A stretch of 42,473 nucleotides of DNA from an uncultured Spirochaetales bacterium (lineage in GTDB: Bacteria; Spirochaetota; Spirochaetia; Sphaerochaetales; Sphaerochaetaceae), in assembly GCA_934271365.1 (NCBI GenBank), contig CAKQRI010000012.1, positions 1-42,473 of the forward strand, written 5' to 3'. Of the stretch, positions 1-8,665 are shown one piece after another. Position numbers and translations under genes: made by a program. The notes under the pieces were generated by a model. That model saw only the letters and a program-made list of their open reading frames with translations. It was not told the origin of the DNA and made no database searches. The first letter of the stretch is position 1, and every line of letters starts with the position of its first letter.

Positions 1-1
1 T

Positions 2-391
2 CCAGGAGGCTGCATTCTGCCATTGGCTACAAAACCCCGAATGAGTTTGAGAAGCTATATTTTGATTCTTTATGATTCTTTCTTATTTTCTGTCTACTAT
101 ATTGACTATGGTCCAATCAATACAGTGACATTCCCTCTGATGATTGTCACATTCATAGCTCGTATTCTTTCTCATATTCCTTTCCTTGGAATAGCAGCCG
201 GAATCTATGGACTTCTGCTGTCAGTCTTCGGTGCAATCACCGGGATAATCTTCAACCTTATCAATCTTATCTTCTACTGGATTGATGGCAAATGGGCAGA
301 ACGCAGTGCAGATATGTTCGGTGTGGATTTAGGCTACGGATTCGGTAATTATCTCTTCCTCTCAAAGTACACAGAAGGATTCTCTCTCTAA
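2..391 (+). CDS. Small multi-TM membrane protein of unknown function, possibly 5' partial
   Basis: I do not recognise this family. The frame is open from the first base of the window, so the true start may lie outside it; internal candidates are a TTG at 23 (13 bases after an AGGAGG at 4-9) and an ATG at 41. The product is hydrophobic, with about three likely membrane segments: around residues 10-27, a stretch rich in Ile/Phe/Leu around 35-60, and a Gly/Ile/Phe-rich stretch around 63-85 counted from the TTG. The C-terminal tail is soluble and Gly/Tyr-rich. The frame ends at TAA 389-391, but the same frame then stays open to 529, where its stop overlaps the traX start. The gene may therefore be a longer one broken by a single stop codon. 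Function and start are both uncertain. Confidence 0.45.
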   Translation, partial: PGGCILPLATKPRMSLRSYILILYDSFLFSVYYIDYGPINTVTFPLMIVTFIARILSHIPFLGIAAGIYGLLLSVFGAITGIIFNLINLIFYWIDGKWAERSADMFGVDLGYGFGNYLFLSKYTEGFSL

Positions 392-529
392 GCTCTTATA
401 TCCGGATTCCTAGATGTCCATTCTGGAACAAGAAGCAGGTGCAGATATATCAAGAAAAGAATCATCAGGAACTATGGAGAGGATTACTGGGACAGCTGTG
501 TAGCCGTCTATGGTGATTACTACGTATGA
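392..529 (+). pseudogene. In-frame continuation of the upstream reading frame after a TAA
   Basis: After the TAA at 389-391 the same reading frame runs on for 45 sense codons and ends at TGA 527-529. The predicted tail is rich in Arg, Lys, Tyr and Asp and looks protein-like. The terminal TGA overlaps the ATG of the next gene in a four-base ATGA arrangement typical of translational coupling. I infer that the ancestral upstream gene ran to 529 and acquired a nonsense mutation. A chance open frame of this length is possible, so confidence is low. Confidence 0.3.
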
Positions 530-1221
530 ATGGAGACACACCACAATACAACACAGCAAGAGACTTCCTGAAGATCATTGCAATCATAGCCATGACTGCG
601 GATCATGCTTCAACAGTCTTTCTAAATGAAGAAAGCGAGCTGTACAACATCTGCCAGTTCTTTGGGAACTTCACAATTGTGATAATGTGCTTCTTCATTT
701 CTCAGGGGCTGCGATACACTAGATCTGTTCTGAAATATGCTGAAAGGCTGCTTCTCTGGGCTGTGATATCCGAAATACCTTTCTATCTGCTATTCGGACT
801 GCAATTGAACGTCCTTTTTACTTTGTTAGCAAGCTTAACTATAATCTATCTGCTTGATAGGAATGGATTTCTGATAGCATTTACAGCATTAGCTCTATTC
901 TTCCCGATATCACTGATCTGCGATTGGAGCATCATTGCTCCAGTGTTCACAATCATCTTCTACATACTCCAGAGGAAGCAGAAAGAGCAACTTTCACTCA
1001 TTCTAATACCCGCTTCATATTTCATTCTTAGAACAATTCTCTATGCTGAGACACAGACTGAATATATCGCAGGAACGATATCTATATTCCTAGCTTCTGC
1101 GATTGTCTATGCGCTTAGGAACAAAGCAGAAGAACACGGAAAAGGCAGAATTCATGGATTAGTTTTCTATGCTTACTATCCTGTTCATCTTTTACTGATT
1201 TACATAATTTCAAGTCTGTGA
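526..1221 (+). CDS. traX: TraX-family integral membrane protein
   Basis: The 231-residue protein is a polytopic membrane protein with the TraX pattern: an N-terminal LKIIAIIAMTADH segment (residues about 15-27), an R-Y-T-R-S loop followed by Y-x-x-R-L-L, an I-P-F / LNVLFTLL stretch in the middle, and a C-terminal FYAYYPVHLLLIY segment. TraX is known from F plasmid as the enzyme that N-acetylates pilin, and chromosomal homologues in many bacteria are of unknown role, probably membrane acyl transfer. Length is normal for the family. There is no clear Shine-Dalgarno; the ATG overlaps the stop of the upstream frame (ATGA at 526-529), suggesting coupling. Its 3' end overlaps the convergent thsB gene by 12 bases. 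No other conjugation gene is visible, so a transfer function is not implied. Confidence 0.85.
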   Translation: MNGDTPQYNTARDFLKIIAIIAMTADHASTVFLNEESELYNICQFFGNFTIVIMCFFISQGLRYTRSVLKYAERLLLWAVISEIPFYLLFGLQLNVLFTLLASLTIIYLLDRNGFLIAFTALALFFPISLICDWSIIAPVFTIIFYILQRKQKEQLSLILIPASYFILRTILYAETQTEYIAGTISIFLASAIVYALRNKAEEHGKGRIHGLVFYAYYPVHLLLIYIISSL

Positions 1222-1737
1222 AAAGACTTTAGAAATTGCATTGTAATCCCAGTACAATTTACCATCATATCCTTTGTATATCATGGGAATGTGGTATCCA
1301 AGATACCTAAGAGCTTCTGGGCATAAGTATTTATTCACGCTTGTACTATTATAGAGCACAATGATTGACATTACTCCCTCCGCATATGCCTCATCAGCTT
1401 TTTTACACTCATACTTTATAAAACTATCGTAATCTACAGAGTATCCCCTGGCGCAATATTTCCAATACGAATTGTATGATGGACACAACTGGCACCCTCC
1501 TGCAGTAACCGAATCAGTATGATTCCCTACTATAAGAACAAATCGCTTAGAAATATCGATTCTTGCCTTAAGTGATTTCTTAATTGAACAATTCAAGCTA
1601 TCGTCGTAGGCAGTTTTCGTGTCGTGAGCATTAAGATACTTGAGCTTAGATTGTTTCCTCCAATATTCAAGAATATCTACAGCATTCTTATCATGATCCC
1701 AATCTCCTGCGATATATGTATAAATTCTATTTTGCAT
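1210..1737 (-). CDS. thsB: Type II Thoeris ThsB-like TIR-domain protein
   Basis: The 175-residue protein fits the TIR-like ThsB family: a first beta strand with YTYIAGDWDHDK (residues 6-17), a NAHDT segment at 36-40, a RFVLIVG strand at 65-71, and a KYECKKA helix start at 108-114 whose Glu110 sits where the catalytic glutamate of TIR NADases lies. In type II Thoeris, ThsB makes a histidine-linked ADP-ribose signal from NAD after phage infection. Between the strand and the catalytic helix is an insertion with Cys82, Cys85 and Cys95, possibly metal binding. The ATG follows a GGGGG ribosome site that begins right at the stop of the upstream ThsA-like gene (gap 10 bases). It is the last gene of the BREX-Thoeris unit. 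Assignment rests on motifs and the ThsA-like partner. Confidence 0.8.
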   Translation of the reverse strand: MQNRIYTYIAGDWDHDKNAVDILEYWRKQSKLKYLNAHDTKTAYDDSLNCSIKKSLKARIDISKRFVLIVGNHTDSVTAGGCQLCPSYNSYWKYCARGYSVDYDSFIKYECKKADEAYAEGVMSIIVLYNSTSVNKYLCPEALRYLGYHIPMIYKGYDGKLYWDYNAISKVFSQT

Positions 1738-1747
1738 GTATACCCCC

Positions 1748-2530
1748 TTAGAAAATTGACCTAATATCGTTCATATCGATGCTCTCCATCGTATCAGGTG
1801 TTAAAACAATTGTAATTGACGATGACGACTGAAATTTACTGCTTTTTAAAGAACAAAGGATGCACTTCAATAAGTCAGTATTATTTTTCTCTCCTACATC
1901 ATGAATATCTGTAATTCCTGATCCAATAAGTGGTAAAACGACTTGCTTACCTGCATATACCTTTCGGATTGACGCCCACATCTTCAACAAACATGATTCA
2001 TATTCTGTGATATCAATATAGGCATTATTGTCTTCATCGAAGTGAGTAAACGCAAATAACATGTAATCATGGTAAGGAATTATTACCCCTAATGGATGTG
2101 TTATATTCCCATTTTGTGTATGAAACTCTTTAATTGTGTTCTCCACTTCATCCTTGTCGCAATGCTCATCCAAAAAAATACCATTTAAAGTTGAATGGGC
2201 AATGATTTTGTCATCAACAGTTGTATCAAAGCGCTCATTGAATGGGATAACCTTCCAGCCATCCTGTTCAAATATGTCACCTGTTTTAATAACAACTTTA
2301 TTACCTTTTATTTTAGTCTTGTATGGCCTGAAGATTATGGCTTTGAAAGCTAGATACGTCACTATGGCAATGATAATGTATGCACCAGCTAGCAATAGTA
2401 AACAGGTGAAAAATGAGAAGTTTGTATTGATGTCTCTAACTGTATATCCAAGCAGCCCGATGAACACACTAAGGCCAGAGAAAAACTCAAATCCAAGACG
2501 GAGACTTTTTTTGATAATGCTTACAGACAA
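1748..2530 (-). CDS. thsA: Type II Thoeris ThsA-like effector: two TM segments plus macro domain
   Basis: The 260-residue protein has two N-terminal membrane segments (about residues 13-31 and 40-67) and a soluble C-terminal macro-type domain (about 80-258). The domain starts with an IKTGDIF strand, followed by IPFNERFDTTVDD and later a PLIGSG loop, as in the DUF6430/TM-macro family. In type II Thoeris the macro domain senses the TIR-made nucleotide and the membrane part is thought to damage the membrane, stopping phage growth. The start is TTG at 2528-2530, directly abutting the brxL stop codon; a strong GGAGG at the very end of brxL is about seven bases upstream, which decides this start. 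Base composition is far more AT-rich than brxL, suggesting separate acquisition. Family call is good; activity is inferred. Confidence 0.78.
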   Translation of the reverse strand: MSVSIIKKSLRLGFEFFSGLSVFIGLLGYTVRDINTNFSFFTCLLLLAGAYIIIAIVTYLAFKAIIFRPYKTKIKGNKVVIKTGDIFEQDGWKVIPFNERFDTTVDDKIIAHSTLNGIFLDEHCDKDEVENTIKEFHTQNGNITHPLGVIIPYHDYMLFAFTHFDEDNNAYIDITEYESCLLKMWASIRKVYAGKQVVLPLIGSGITDIHDVGEKNNTDLLKCILCSLKSSKFQSSSSITIVLTPDTMESIDMNDIRSIF

Positions 2531-4618
2531 TTACTTTCCTCCATCCTTAACGTATGTTATCTCAAATGCTTTGCACCTTCTGATTTCCTGCACCCTAGAA
2601 GCAAAAGAAAGCATATCTGCATCGAATACCTGGAAGATATCGAGTCCTCTTCCGAGAATAATCTTCCAACCATTATTCAAAATGATGTTTCTATCATGAA
2701 TCGTGTCAGTACCATCATAGGAGTATTCGAAATCAATGCCGATGAGCGCTGCGCTGTCTTTGATTCTTGACAGTCTCATATCCTGATCTTCAAAGTAATC
2801 CCTGTCAGCTTTTGTGAGGAGAGTTACAGACACCTCATCTTCTGGCTTCTTATGATGATATACGACCTCAAGGAACTCCATCAGATTCCTTGTCTGATAT
2901 GGTTTCATTATGTATGGATCCTGAATCTCAATTCGAGTTGCCCCTTCAATATATTCTCCAAAAAGCGTCTCGTAAGATATTCCGCTCTGATCTTCTTCGT
3001 AACTGAAGTTTCCTGCTTTGGGTGAAGGAAACAAAGACCCCAGTATCTTGGCATTGGATTTCAGAGAGTCAGGAATGGTTTGAGTATCCTCTTCTTGTTG
3101 TTTCCCTGGCTCTCTCTTTTCTTCAAGGCTTGCCTCGCTTGCCTGATTCTTATAGAGATCAGGAAACTCTTTCTCTTCATGGGCAAGAACCAAGTTCTTC
3201 TCTTTTGAGGCATTGTCAAGGTAGCTGAACTCAGTATCATAAAAAGTCGCATCGATGCGGACAAGCTGATCCTTGACTCTCTTTCTCTGCTCAATAGCAA
3301 ACTCAAGGATTTCCTTTGCTTCTTCTTTTGTCGCTTCACCATTTGGATAGATAAGTTTCATCAAACCAGAGAAGGTCTTGTTGATACCATCCTTGTCTCT
3401 TGTCGTGATATCAGAAGAGAGAGTGAAGTAGTCCTGATACATGTTTGAGTAATCACGATTACGCATATAGCGGAGCATTTCAGCAAGGTAATCCACTATG
3501 AAGCCATACCCATCTGAGAACATGTCGAATCGGATGCTGTCGAACTCCCAGCCCGGAACGAATGCATGGATTCTGTCTATGAAAGCTGAATCATGATAAG
3601 CACTGGGAAGCTCTTCAAAGAGATCCGAATTCTTCAGCATGTATGGTACGGTATGCTTGGTATTTCCGACAAAGACCATAGAAGCCTCAGCGTGCATTGT
3701 TTCGATACCTCTGGAGAATGACTTGTTCGCCATGTAGTTCTTCATGATATCAACAAGAGCCTTATCGACCTTCTTCGCCTGTCCTGCGAATTCATCGAAT
3801 GCGACGACATCCCAGAATCCCACAAGTCCGAGCTGATTGCGGTTGTTGTTAACAAAGAGCTTTGCAACAGTGACTTCTCCACCAGAGAGCAGCATGCCAT
3901 ATGGCGACATCTCAGAGTAGATGTGGCTCTTTCCTGTTCCTTTCGGGCCGAGTTCTATGAGGTTGTAGTTTCTCTCTACAAACGGCACGAGGCGGAGCAG
4001 ATGCAGAAGCTTCAATCTCTTTGAGAACATCTCCGGATTGAATCCAATTGACTGCATCAGTACATCAATCCACTCATCAGCTGTGAATTGCTTTCTGCCA
4101 GCAAGGAACATGTCGAAGTCGAAGTTCGAAAGCTGTATCGGCTTCAGGTTCTCGATATGCCAGGGAGATGAATCCTTTGACTCCTCATCCAGCTGATAGC
4201 TTACAGTAGCGATGCACCATACACCATTTACAAGCAGCTTCTGATGCTTCTTTATGGTGTCAGAATCTACAAGCACCTTCGAGATTCCAAGATTGGAGAA
4301 GGATGCCTCATATGTGTCCTTCTTTTCATTGAACGTGACAGAGATTATGTCTATGACCTTCTTTTGTCCACGCTCACTTATCTCTGCTCTGATTTTGTTC
4401 GCTTCATTGCGGTGAACATAGTGTGCAGCCAGGATTGACTTGACGCTCTCGATTCCAGCCTTGACCGTTTCCTGATCATCTGTAGCACAGTACTGTCCAA
4501 GGAGGTATTCAAGAACATAAGAAGGAACAATGGCATTACCCTTCACTTCCTTCACCAGATCCTTTCTTACTACAAGACCCGGAAAGGCATCATGTATCTT
4601 CTGGTCAAACCCTTTCAC
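2531..4618 (-). CDS. brxL: BREX system Lon-like AAA+ protein BrxL
   Basis: The 695-residue protein has the BrxL layout: an N-terminal DNA-binding-type region, an AAA+ core with Walker A GPKGTGKS (Lys230) and Walker B VVAFDEFAG, and a C-terminal region resembling the Lon protease fold. BrxL is the AAA+ factor of type 1 BREX that acts in phage exclusion; in studied systems it is not needed for host methylation. The start is GTG at 4616-4618 with AGGAGG six bases upstream, overlapping the pglZ stop region. The gene is last in the normal BREX order, but here the ThsA-like gene begins on the next base. Length is usual for the family. A region around residues 480-540 is low-complexity and charged, probably a linker. 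Confidence 0.93.
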   Translation of the reverse strand: MKGFDQKIHDAFPGLVVRKDLVKEVKGNAIVPSYVLEYLLGQYCATDDQETVKAGIESVKSILAAHYVHRNEANKIRAEISERGQKKVIDIISVTFNEKKDTYEASFSNLGISKVLVDSDTIKKHQKLLVNGVWCIATVSYQLDEESKDSSPWHIENLKPIQLSNFDFDMFLAGRKQFTADEWIDVLMQSIGFNPEMFSKRLKLLHLLRLVPFVERNYNLIELGPKGTGKSHIYSEMSPYGMLLSGGEVTVAKLFVNNNRNQLGLVGFWDVVAFDEFAGQAKKVDKALVDIMKNYMANKSFSRGIETMHAEASMVFVGNTKHTVPYMLKNSDLFEELPSAYHDSAFIDRIHAFVPGWEFDSIRFDMFSDGYGFIVDYLAEMLRYMRNRDYSNMYQDYFTLSSDITTRDKDGINKTFSGLMKLIYPNGEATKEEAKEILEFAIEQRKRVKDQLVRIDATFYDTEFSYLDNASKEKNLVLAHEEKEFPDLYKNQASEASLEEKREPGKQQEEDTQTIPDSLKSNAKILGSLFPSPKAGNFSYEEDQSGISYETLFGEYIEGATRIEIQDPYIMKPYQTRNLMEFLEVVYHHKKPEDEVSVTLLTKADRDYFEDQDMRLSRIKDSAALIGIDFEYSYDGTDTIHDRNIILNNGWKIILGRGLDIFQVFDADMLSFASRVQEIRRCKAFEITYVKDGGK

Positions 4619-4628
4619 CTATTACCTC

Positions 4629-7133
4629 CTAGAAATCAAAATCTGAACTCATCGAACGAGAGAGGATGCATTCCTTCTCTGCAATCAAAGCTGTCCTGCC
4701 AGACGGAAGAATCTTCTGTATTCTCAGGAACACTGGCCGTCTGTTGTATTTCTCAGATTCCTTGTTGAGATAGAAGACTATCTGGAACTCTCTCTTCTTC
4801 GGATCTATCGCCTCACTTGAGACTGCCCTCTTCTCGATATCAGAGATGGCAGTGCCATCCTGAGAATAGAAGCCGAATGTAGCTTCATAGCCCTGAACCT
4901 TGTCTGAGACATAATCTTCCTGAAAGAATGTCACTGCAACGCTTCCTGTAGTGATTGTCTTCAGATTTGTGAGTATCTCGATTGAGACATCTGTTATGTC
5001 ATCCTTACGGGCTTTATCTACCTTGATGAGAGGAATGATGATCTCCTGAAGCGAGAGTCCGCCATGGACGAAGTTCGTATTTGCTCCCTGCACTCTCATT
5101 CTGAGAATTGAATTTGGGAATGCAACTTCGAGGTCATCATCGTTAGAGAGTCCTATATCCTTCAGCTTTGCAATCATAAGGGAATCAGAGGGTTCAAGGT
5201 CGTAGCCTATTGCACAGCGTCTTCCGCTGACCTGATGAACATCTTTCCCTCTGACAGATCCATCTGAGATGTACTGATGAGACTCAAGGTCACTTTCCTG
5301 GAACAGGAAACCGTGATCTGCTGTGACATAGATTGTGTTTGCATTGGAGGATCCAAGCTTTCTGATGATGTTTTTCAACTCATCAATTGCCTCATGAGCC
5401 GCTTTGAAAAGATTATCCTCTCCCTCACGGTCTATAAGGTCATAATAAACATAGATTACAGAGTTATCCTTGATGACCGTTCTGAGATCATCACTCTTCA
5501 TCTTGAGGACATCATCAGAATCCAATGCGACGGCTTTTCCATCTGATGCATTCTTCAGGATCTTTTCTCTGTTAACAATCCCCTGTGTACTTACACCGTC
5601 CGCATAGACTGCACTTCCATCTGATGAAATTGTAAGTGTCTCATGAGGTAGCAGTGCTGCCATACCAAGCTGTGTGTAAGTTGGAGCTGATGCGAGAAGC
5701 GGCTGGATTGAAGCCTTGTAACGTTGCTGTGAATTGATCTCACTTACAAGTTCATCTCCAATTTCATAACGCATGGCATCAGAGATGAGGACAACTGCCT
5801 TGTTTCCTCTTATCTGGAGATTCTTGATGTTGTAGTGATAGAAGATACTCTGTCTCTGGATATTTCCCTCTGTTCTCCAGCCTTTCTCAAGCATTTCCTT
5901 TGCAAATGGTGTCCACTTCTCTCCAAGTGGGATGAGGAAATTGGTCACGTAAGAAGCTTCGACCTTATCTGAGAGTGTCTCCATGTCAGTATTGATGCTC
6001 AGACAACTAAGGACTTGAGTCTTGAAGTTCCTGTATGCATTGTCTATATGAGACCATTCTTTGACATATTTGTTTATTCCTGCATCAGGACTATCCATTG
6101 CGAAAGAGATGTTCTTCACGGCATCCAGCATTGTCTTTGCCAGAACTATGCTCTGATAAGCAGAGCTGTATTCCGAGTACCAGAACGAGCTTCTTCGTCT
6201 CTCCGCAATCTGTCTGATTGTCTCAATTCCCATCGTCTGATTAAGTGTACTTGCGGTAAGCCGTGCAATGATCTCTTCTTCGACAAAGGCGTAATCATCA
6301 AAGGTGGATAGAGACTCGATAGGGATATCTGCCAGATGCTTAGGCGCAGAAAGCTCCTCAGAGGCTTTATCTGAGAGTGTTTTATATAGTCCGGAATCTT
6401 TGAACTTTCCAGAATCCTTCCAATGTTTCAGCAGGCCATATGCATCTGCCTGGAGTGTTGTAGCAGGACCAAGGAAGTGCTGAAGTGAAGTTTCAAATAC
6501 AGAAAGATAGAAATCTTCAATGCTCGGATTTTCCTTCGAATATCCGTAGAGAGATGCAATATCATTCCATAAGAGTGAATCGAGCCCATACTCCTTCACC
6601 GTCTCATAAAGATCTCCATCATCAGCATAGTCAGCTACAAGGGAATCGATGATCATCTGGAGATTGAACGAGTCTTCTCCTGCTGTAATTGCAAGAAGCA
6701 GATGTTCAAAAGCCTCCTCGCTCATATCCAGGCTGGCCAATGAATTAAGCTTCTTCACAAGTTTCTTGTTGTCAAAGAACGGAAGATGCTTTCTGAGAGT
6801 TCCTATGAATGAGTGCGGCAGATTCAGATCTGAAAGGAGAATTGACTCCTTATCAGTCCTGAACACGGTATTTGCCAGCTGAATGTCGAGAAGCCAGTTG
6901 TCCTCATATTCAGGCTCATCTTTCTTATAGTAGACCAGGAACTTCTTCTCTGGCTCTTCTGAAAGAATTCTGTACTTGATTGCAAAGTCGTTGTATTCAG
7001 AGGCTCTGATAAGGGTTACAGCATCCGGCATCACATCAAGCTGTTCAGAAAACTCTGAAGATGGATCATACCAGAAGACGACCCTATGTGATTCAAATTG
7101 CTTTGTTAGATTGCTTAACAAGGTATCATTCAT
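4629..7133 (-). CDS. pglZ: BREX phosphatase-superfamily protein PglZ (type A)
   Basis: PglZ is a core BREX protein of the alkaline phosphatase superfamily, required with PglX for methylation and defence. The metal-binding motifs are visible: ISDAMRYE with Asp452 and VTADHGFLF with Asp606/His607. The N-terminal half is helical, and the C-terminal part after residue 650 is beta-rich. I chose the ATG at 7131-7133 because AAGGAG lies ten bases before it; the TTG at 7142 sits almost on top of that ribosome site. The start is one base after the stop of the AlbA-type gene, so the two are probably co-translated. The length (834 residues) is typical of type 1 PglZ. Confidence 0.93.
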   Translation of the reverse strand: MNDTLLSNLTKQFESHRVVFWYDPSSEFSEQLDVMPDAVTLIRASEYNDFAIKYRILSEEPEKKFLVYYKKDEPEYEDNWLLDIQLANTVFRTDKESILLSDLNLPHSFIGTLRKHLPFFDNKKLVKKLNSLASLDMSEEAFEHLLLAITAGEDSFNLQMIIDSLVADYADDGDLYETVKEYGLDSLLWNDIASLYGYSKENPSIEDFYLSVFETSLQHFLGPATTLQADAYGLLKHWKDSGKFKDSGLYKTLSDKASEELSAPKHLADIPIESLSTFDDYAFVEEEIIARLTASTLNQTMGIETIRQIAERRRSSFWYSEYSSAYQSIVLAKTMLDAVKNISFAMDSPDAGINKYVKEWSHIDNAYRNFKTQVLSCLSINTDMETLSDKVEASYVTNFLIPLGEKWTPFAKEMLEKGWRTEGNIQRQSIFYHYNIKNLQIRGNKAVVLISDAMRYEIGDELVSEINSQQRYKASIQPLLASAPTYTQLGMAALLPHETLTISSDGSAVYADGVSTQGIVNREKILKNASDGKAVALDSDDVLKMKSDDLRTVIKDNSVIYVYYDLIDREGEDNLFKAAHEAIDELKNIIRKLGSSNANTIYVTADHGFLFQESDLESHQYISDGSVRGKDVHQVSGRRCAIGYDLEPSDSLMIAKLKDIGLSNDDDLEVAFPNSILRMRVQGANTNFVHGGLSLQEIIIPLIKVDKARKDDITDVSIEILTNLKTITTGSVAVTFFQEDYVSDKVQGYEATFGFYSQDGTAISDIEKRAVSSEAIDPKKREFQIVFYLNKESEKYNRRPVFLRIQKILPSGRTALIAEKECILSRSMSSDFDF

Positions 7134-7134
7134 C

Positions 7135-8658
7135 TTATTCAAGCTCCTTGATTACATGCCAGGAACCAGATTTCTTAGAGCCAAGACGTTCCAGATAGCC
7201 GTTTTCTCTCAACCACTCAATATCCCTGTAGATTGTTCTTTCTGGAATGTTCAATGCTGATACCAATTGTTCAATTGTGCTTTGAGGTTTTCCTTTCAGT
7301 TCCGAAAGAATCCGTACCTTTCTGAAATATACAGAATCTTCTTCTGAATTTTCTGCAGTTTTCTTATCTGCCAAGAATCTGGTTAATCTGCCATCAGCTT
7401 CATTTATTCTGCCATTTAAACTGCTACTAGCATCATTTATACTGCCATCAGGGCTTTCCTCTGTCAGTTTATCCATTGTTGCAAGCACCTTTCGGTAGTC
7501 AACAACAGAGTCGCTATTCAATGTCCTGTATTTTTCGATTGCCTTATATAGTCTGGAAGCCTGGAATGTCACGCAGAAATCAAGGCCAGTAGAAGCTGTC
7601 TCAAACAAAGGTTCAGGATTTCCAGCGTCCTTGCATGAATCAATCATTTTGGTGATACCTGTACCGAATTTTTCAACAAGTCCGGCTTTATTGAATGCAT
7701 TTGATATGAGCGGATTGATATGCCTGGATTTATGGTGTTCCACAGTCCAGTCCTCATCAACAATAGCTCTGTTGAGTATGCTGAGCGAATGGTCATAGAC
7801 CTTGATCAGAATGGACTGACCAGATGACCAGTCGTTATGCATTAAAGAATTAAAAACAGCTTCTCTAAGTGCGTCAAACGGATATGGATATGTCTCAATC
7901 CTTGTAGGCATATCGTAGGAGATGAGTGCATAAAGATATTTCACCTTCAGGATATCGAGGATGCTTCTGCTGAACATCATCAGAGATCCTTTTATCTCAT
8001 CAGAGCTGATAACATCCGCATCATTTCTCATTTTCCCAATAAGCACGGATGCCCCTGGTACCACTTTTGAAGGTTTTCTGTGGAACAATAGAATTGCAGC
8101 AACTGTCAGCTTGCCATCTTTTATGAGTTCAAGTTCTTCAAGGATTTTCTCTCTGCTTTCAATGGCTTTACCGCTTATACGGCCAGACGCAACAGCCTCT
8201 TCCCTGAAGATCTGGAAACTCTCTTCATCGAGGTCATCTATGGAGACATTGTCTACGACTGATGAATCCCATGTCTTGTTTCTGACTTCAATCAATGCAT
8301 TCTGCTGCTTAGTCCCTTCCACTTTGAAATTAGCAGTCCCGATACGCTTGTACATGCTCCCCTGATAGAAAACAGGAGTATCTGATTTATGGACTATAAT
8401 CTCGATGTAGAGGCCATTGTCATCTCTTTTTGCATCGACAGAGACATTAGAGTAGTTCAGAGCCTGGACTATGCTGTTAGGAATTGATTCAAGCAATCTT
8501 CTTGTCTCATTGACTCCGAGATCCACAGTATTACCATCGTCATCTTTGCCGATATACATCTTCCCGCCAGAAGCGTTGGCCATTCCACAGATCTCGTCAA
8601 GAAATTCTTTCTTCCAGATGACTTTGTATTCTATGTTCTGCAATTCGAAATCTTCCAT
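7135..8658 (-). CDS. AlbA/Schlafen-type ATP-binding protein with C-terminal HTH, inserted in BREX
   Basis: The 507-residue protein begins with an AlbA_2 (Schlafen-like) domain (about residues 5-120: E-Y-K...FLDEICGMANASGG, then a GKDDDG turn). A middle region carries the HATPase-like segment common to this family (FDALREAVFNSLMHNDW, later NKAGLVEKFGTGITKM). The C-terminus is a winged HTH (TIEQLVSALNIPERTIYRDIEWL). Such proteins are usually annotated as putative transcriptional regulators, though Schlafen-type domains in defence loci can be nucleases. It sits between pglX and pglZ, eight bases after pglX-side sequence ends and one base before pglZ, so it is part of the operon. A GAGGAG ribosome site precedes the ATG. 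It could be the system's own regulator or an extra effector; the sequence alone does not decide. Confidence 0.82.
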   Translation of the reverse strand: MEDFELQNIEYKVIWKKEFLDEICGMANASGGKMYIGKDDDGNTVDLGVNETRRLLESIPNSIVQALNYSNVSVDAKRDDNGLYIEIIVHKSDTPVFYQGSMYKRIGTANFKVEGTKQQNALIEVRNKTWDSSVVDNVSIDDLDEESFQIFREEAVASGRISGKAIESREKILEELELIKDGKLTVAAILLFHRKPSKVVPGASVLIGKMRNDADVISSDEIKGSLMMFSRSILDILKVKYLYALISYDMPTRIETYPYPFDALREAVFNSLMHNDWSSGQSILIKVYDHSLSILNRAIVDEDWTVEHHKSRHINPLISNAFNKAGLVEKFGTGITKMIDSCKDAGNPEPLFETASTGLDFCVTFQASRLYKAIEKYRTLNSDSVVDYRKVLATMDKLTEESPDGSINDASSSLNGRINEADGRLTRFLADKKTAENSEEDSVYFRKVRILSELKGKPQSTIEQLVSALNIPERTIYRDIEWLRENGYLERLGSKKSGSWHVIKELE

Positions 8659-8665
8659 TTTCTCC

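Noticed and set aside
1..14. TCCAGGAGGCTGCA at the window start matches the 3' end of tRNA-Phe in 13 of 14 bases, hinting at an attachment site.
   Set aside because: The copy is in inverted orientation to the tRNA, so it cannot be a simple attL/attR pair, and it looks like part of an open reading frame with a ribosome-site-like AGGAGG.
526..1221. TraX as evidence of a conjugative element.
   Set aside because: TraX-family genes are common on chromosomes, and no relaxase, coupling protein or type IV secretion gene is present.
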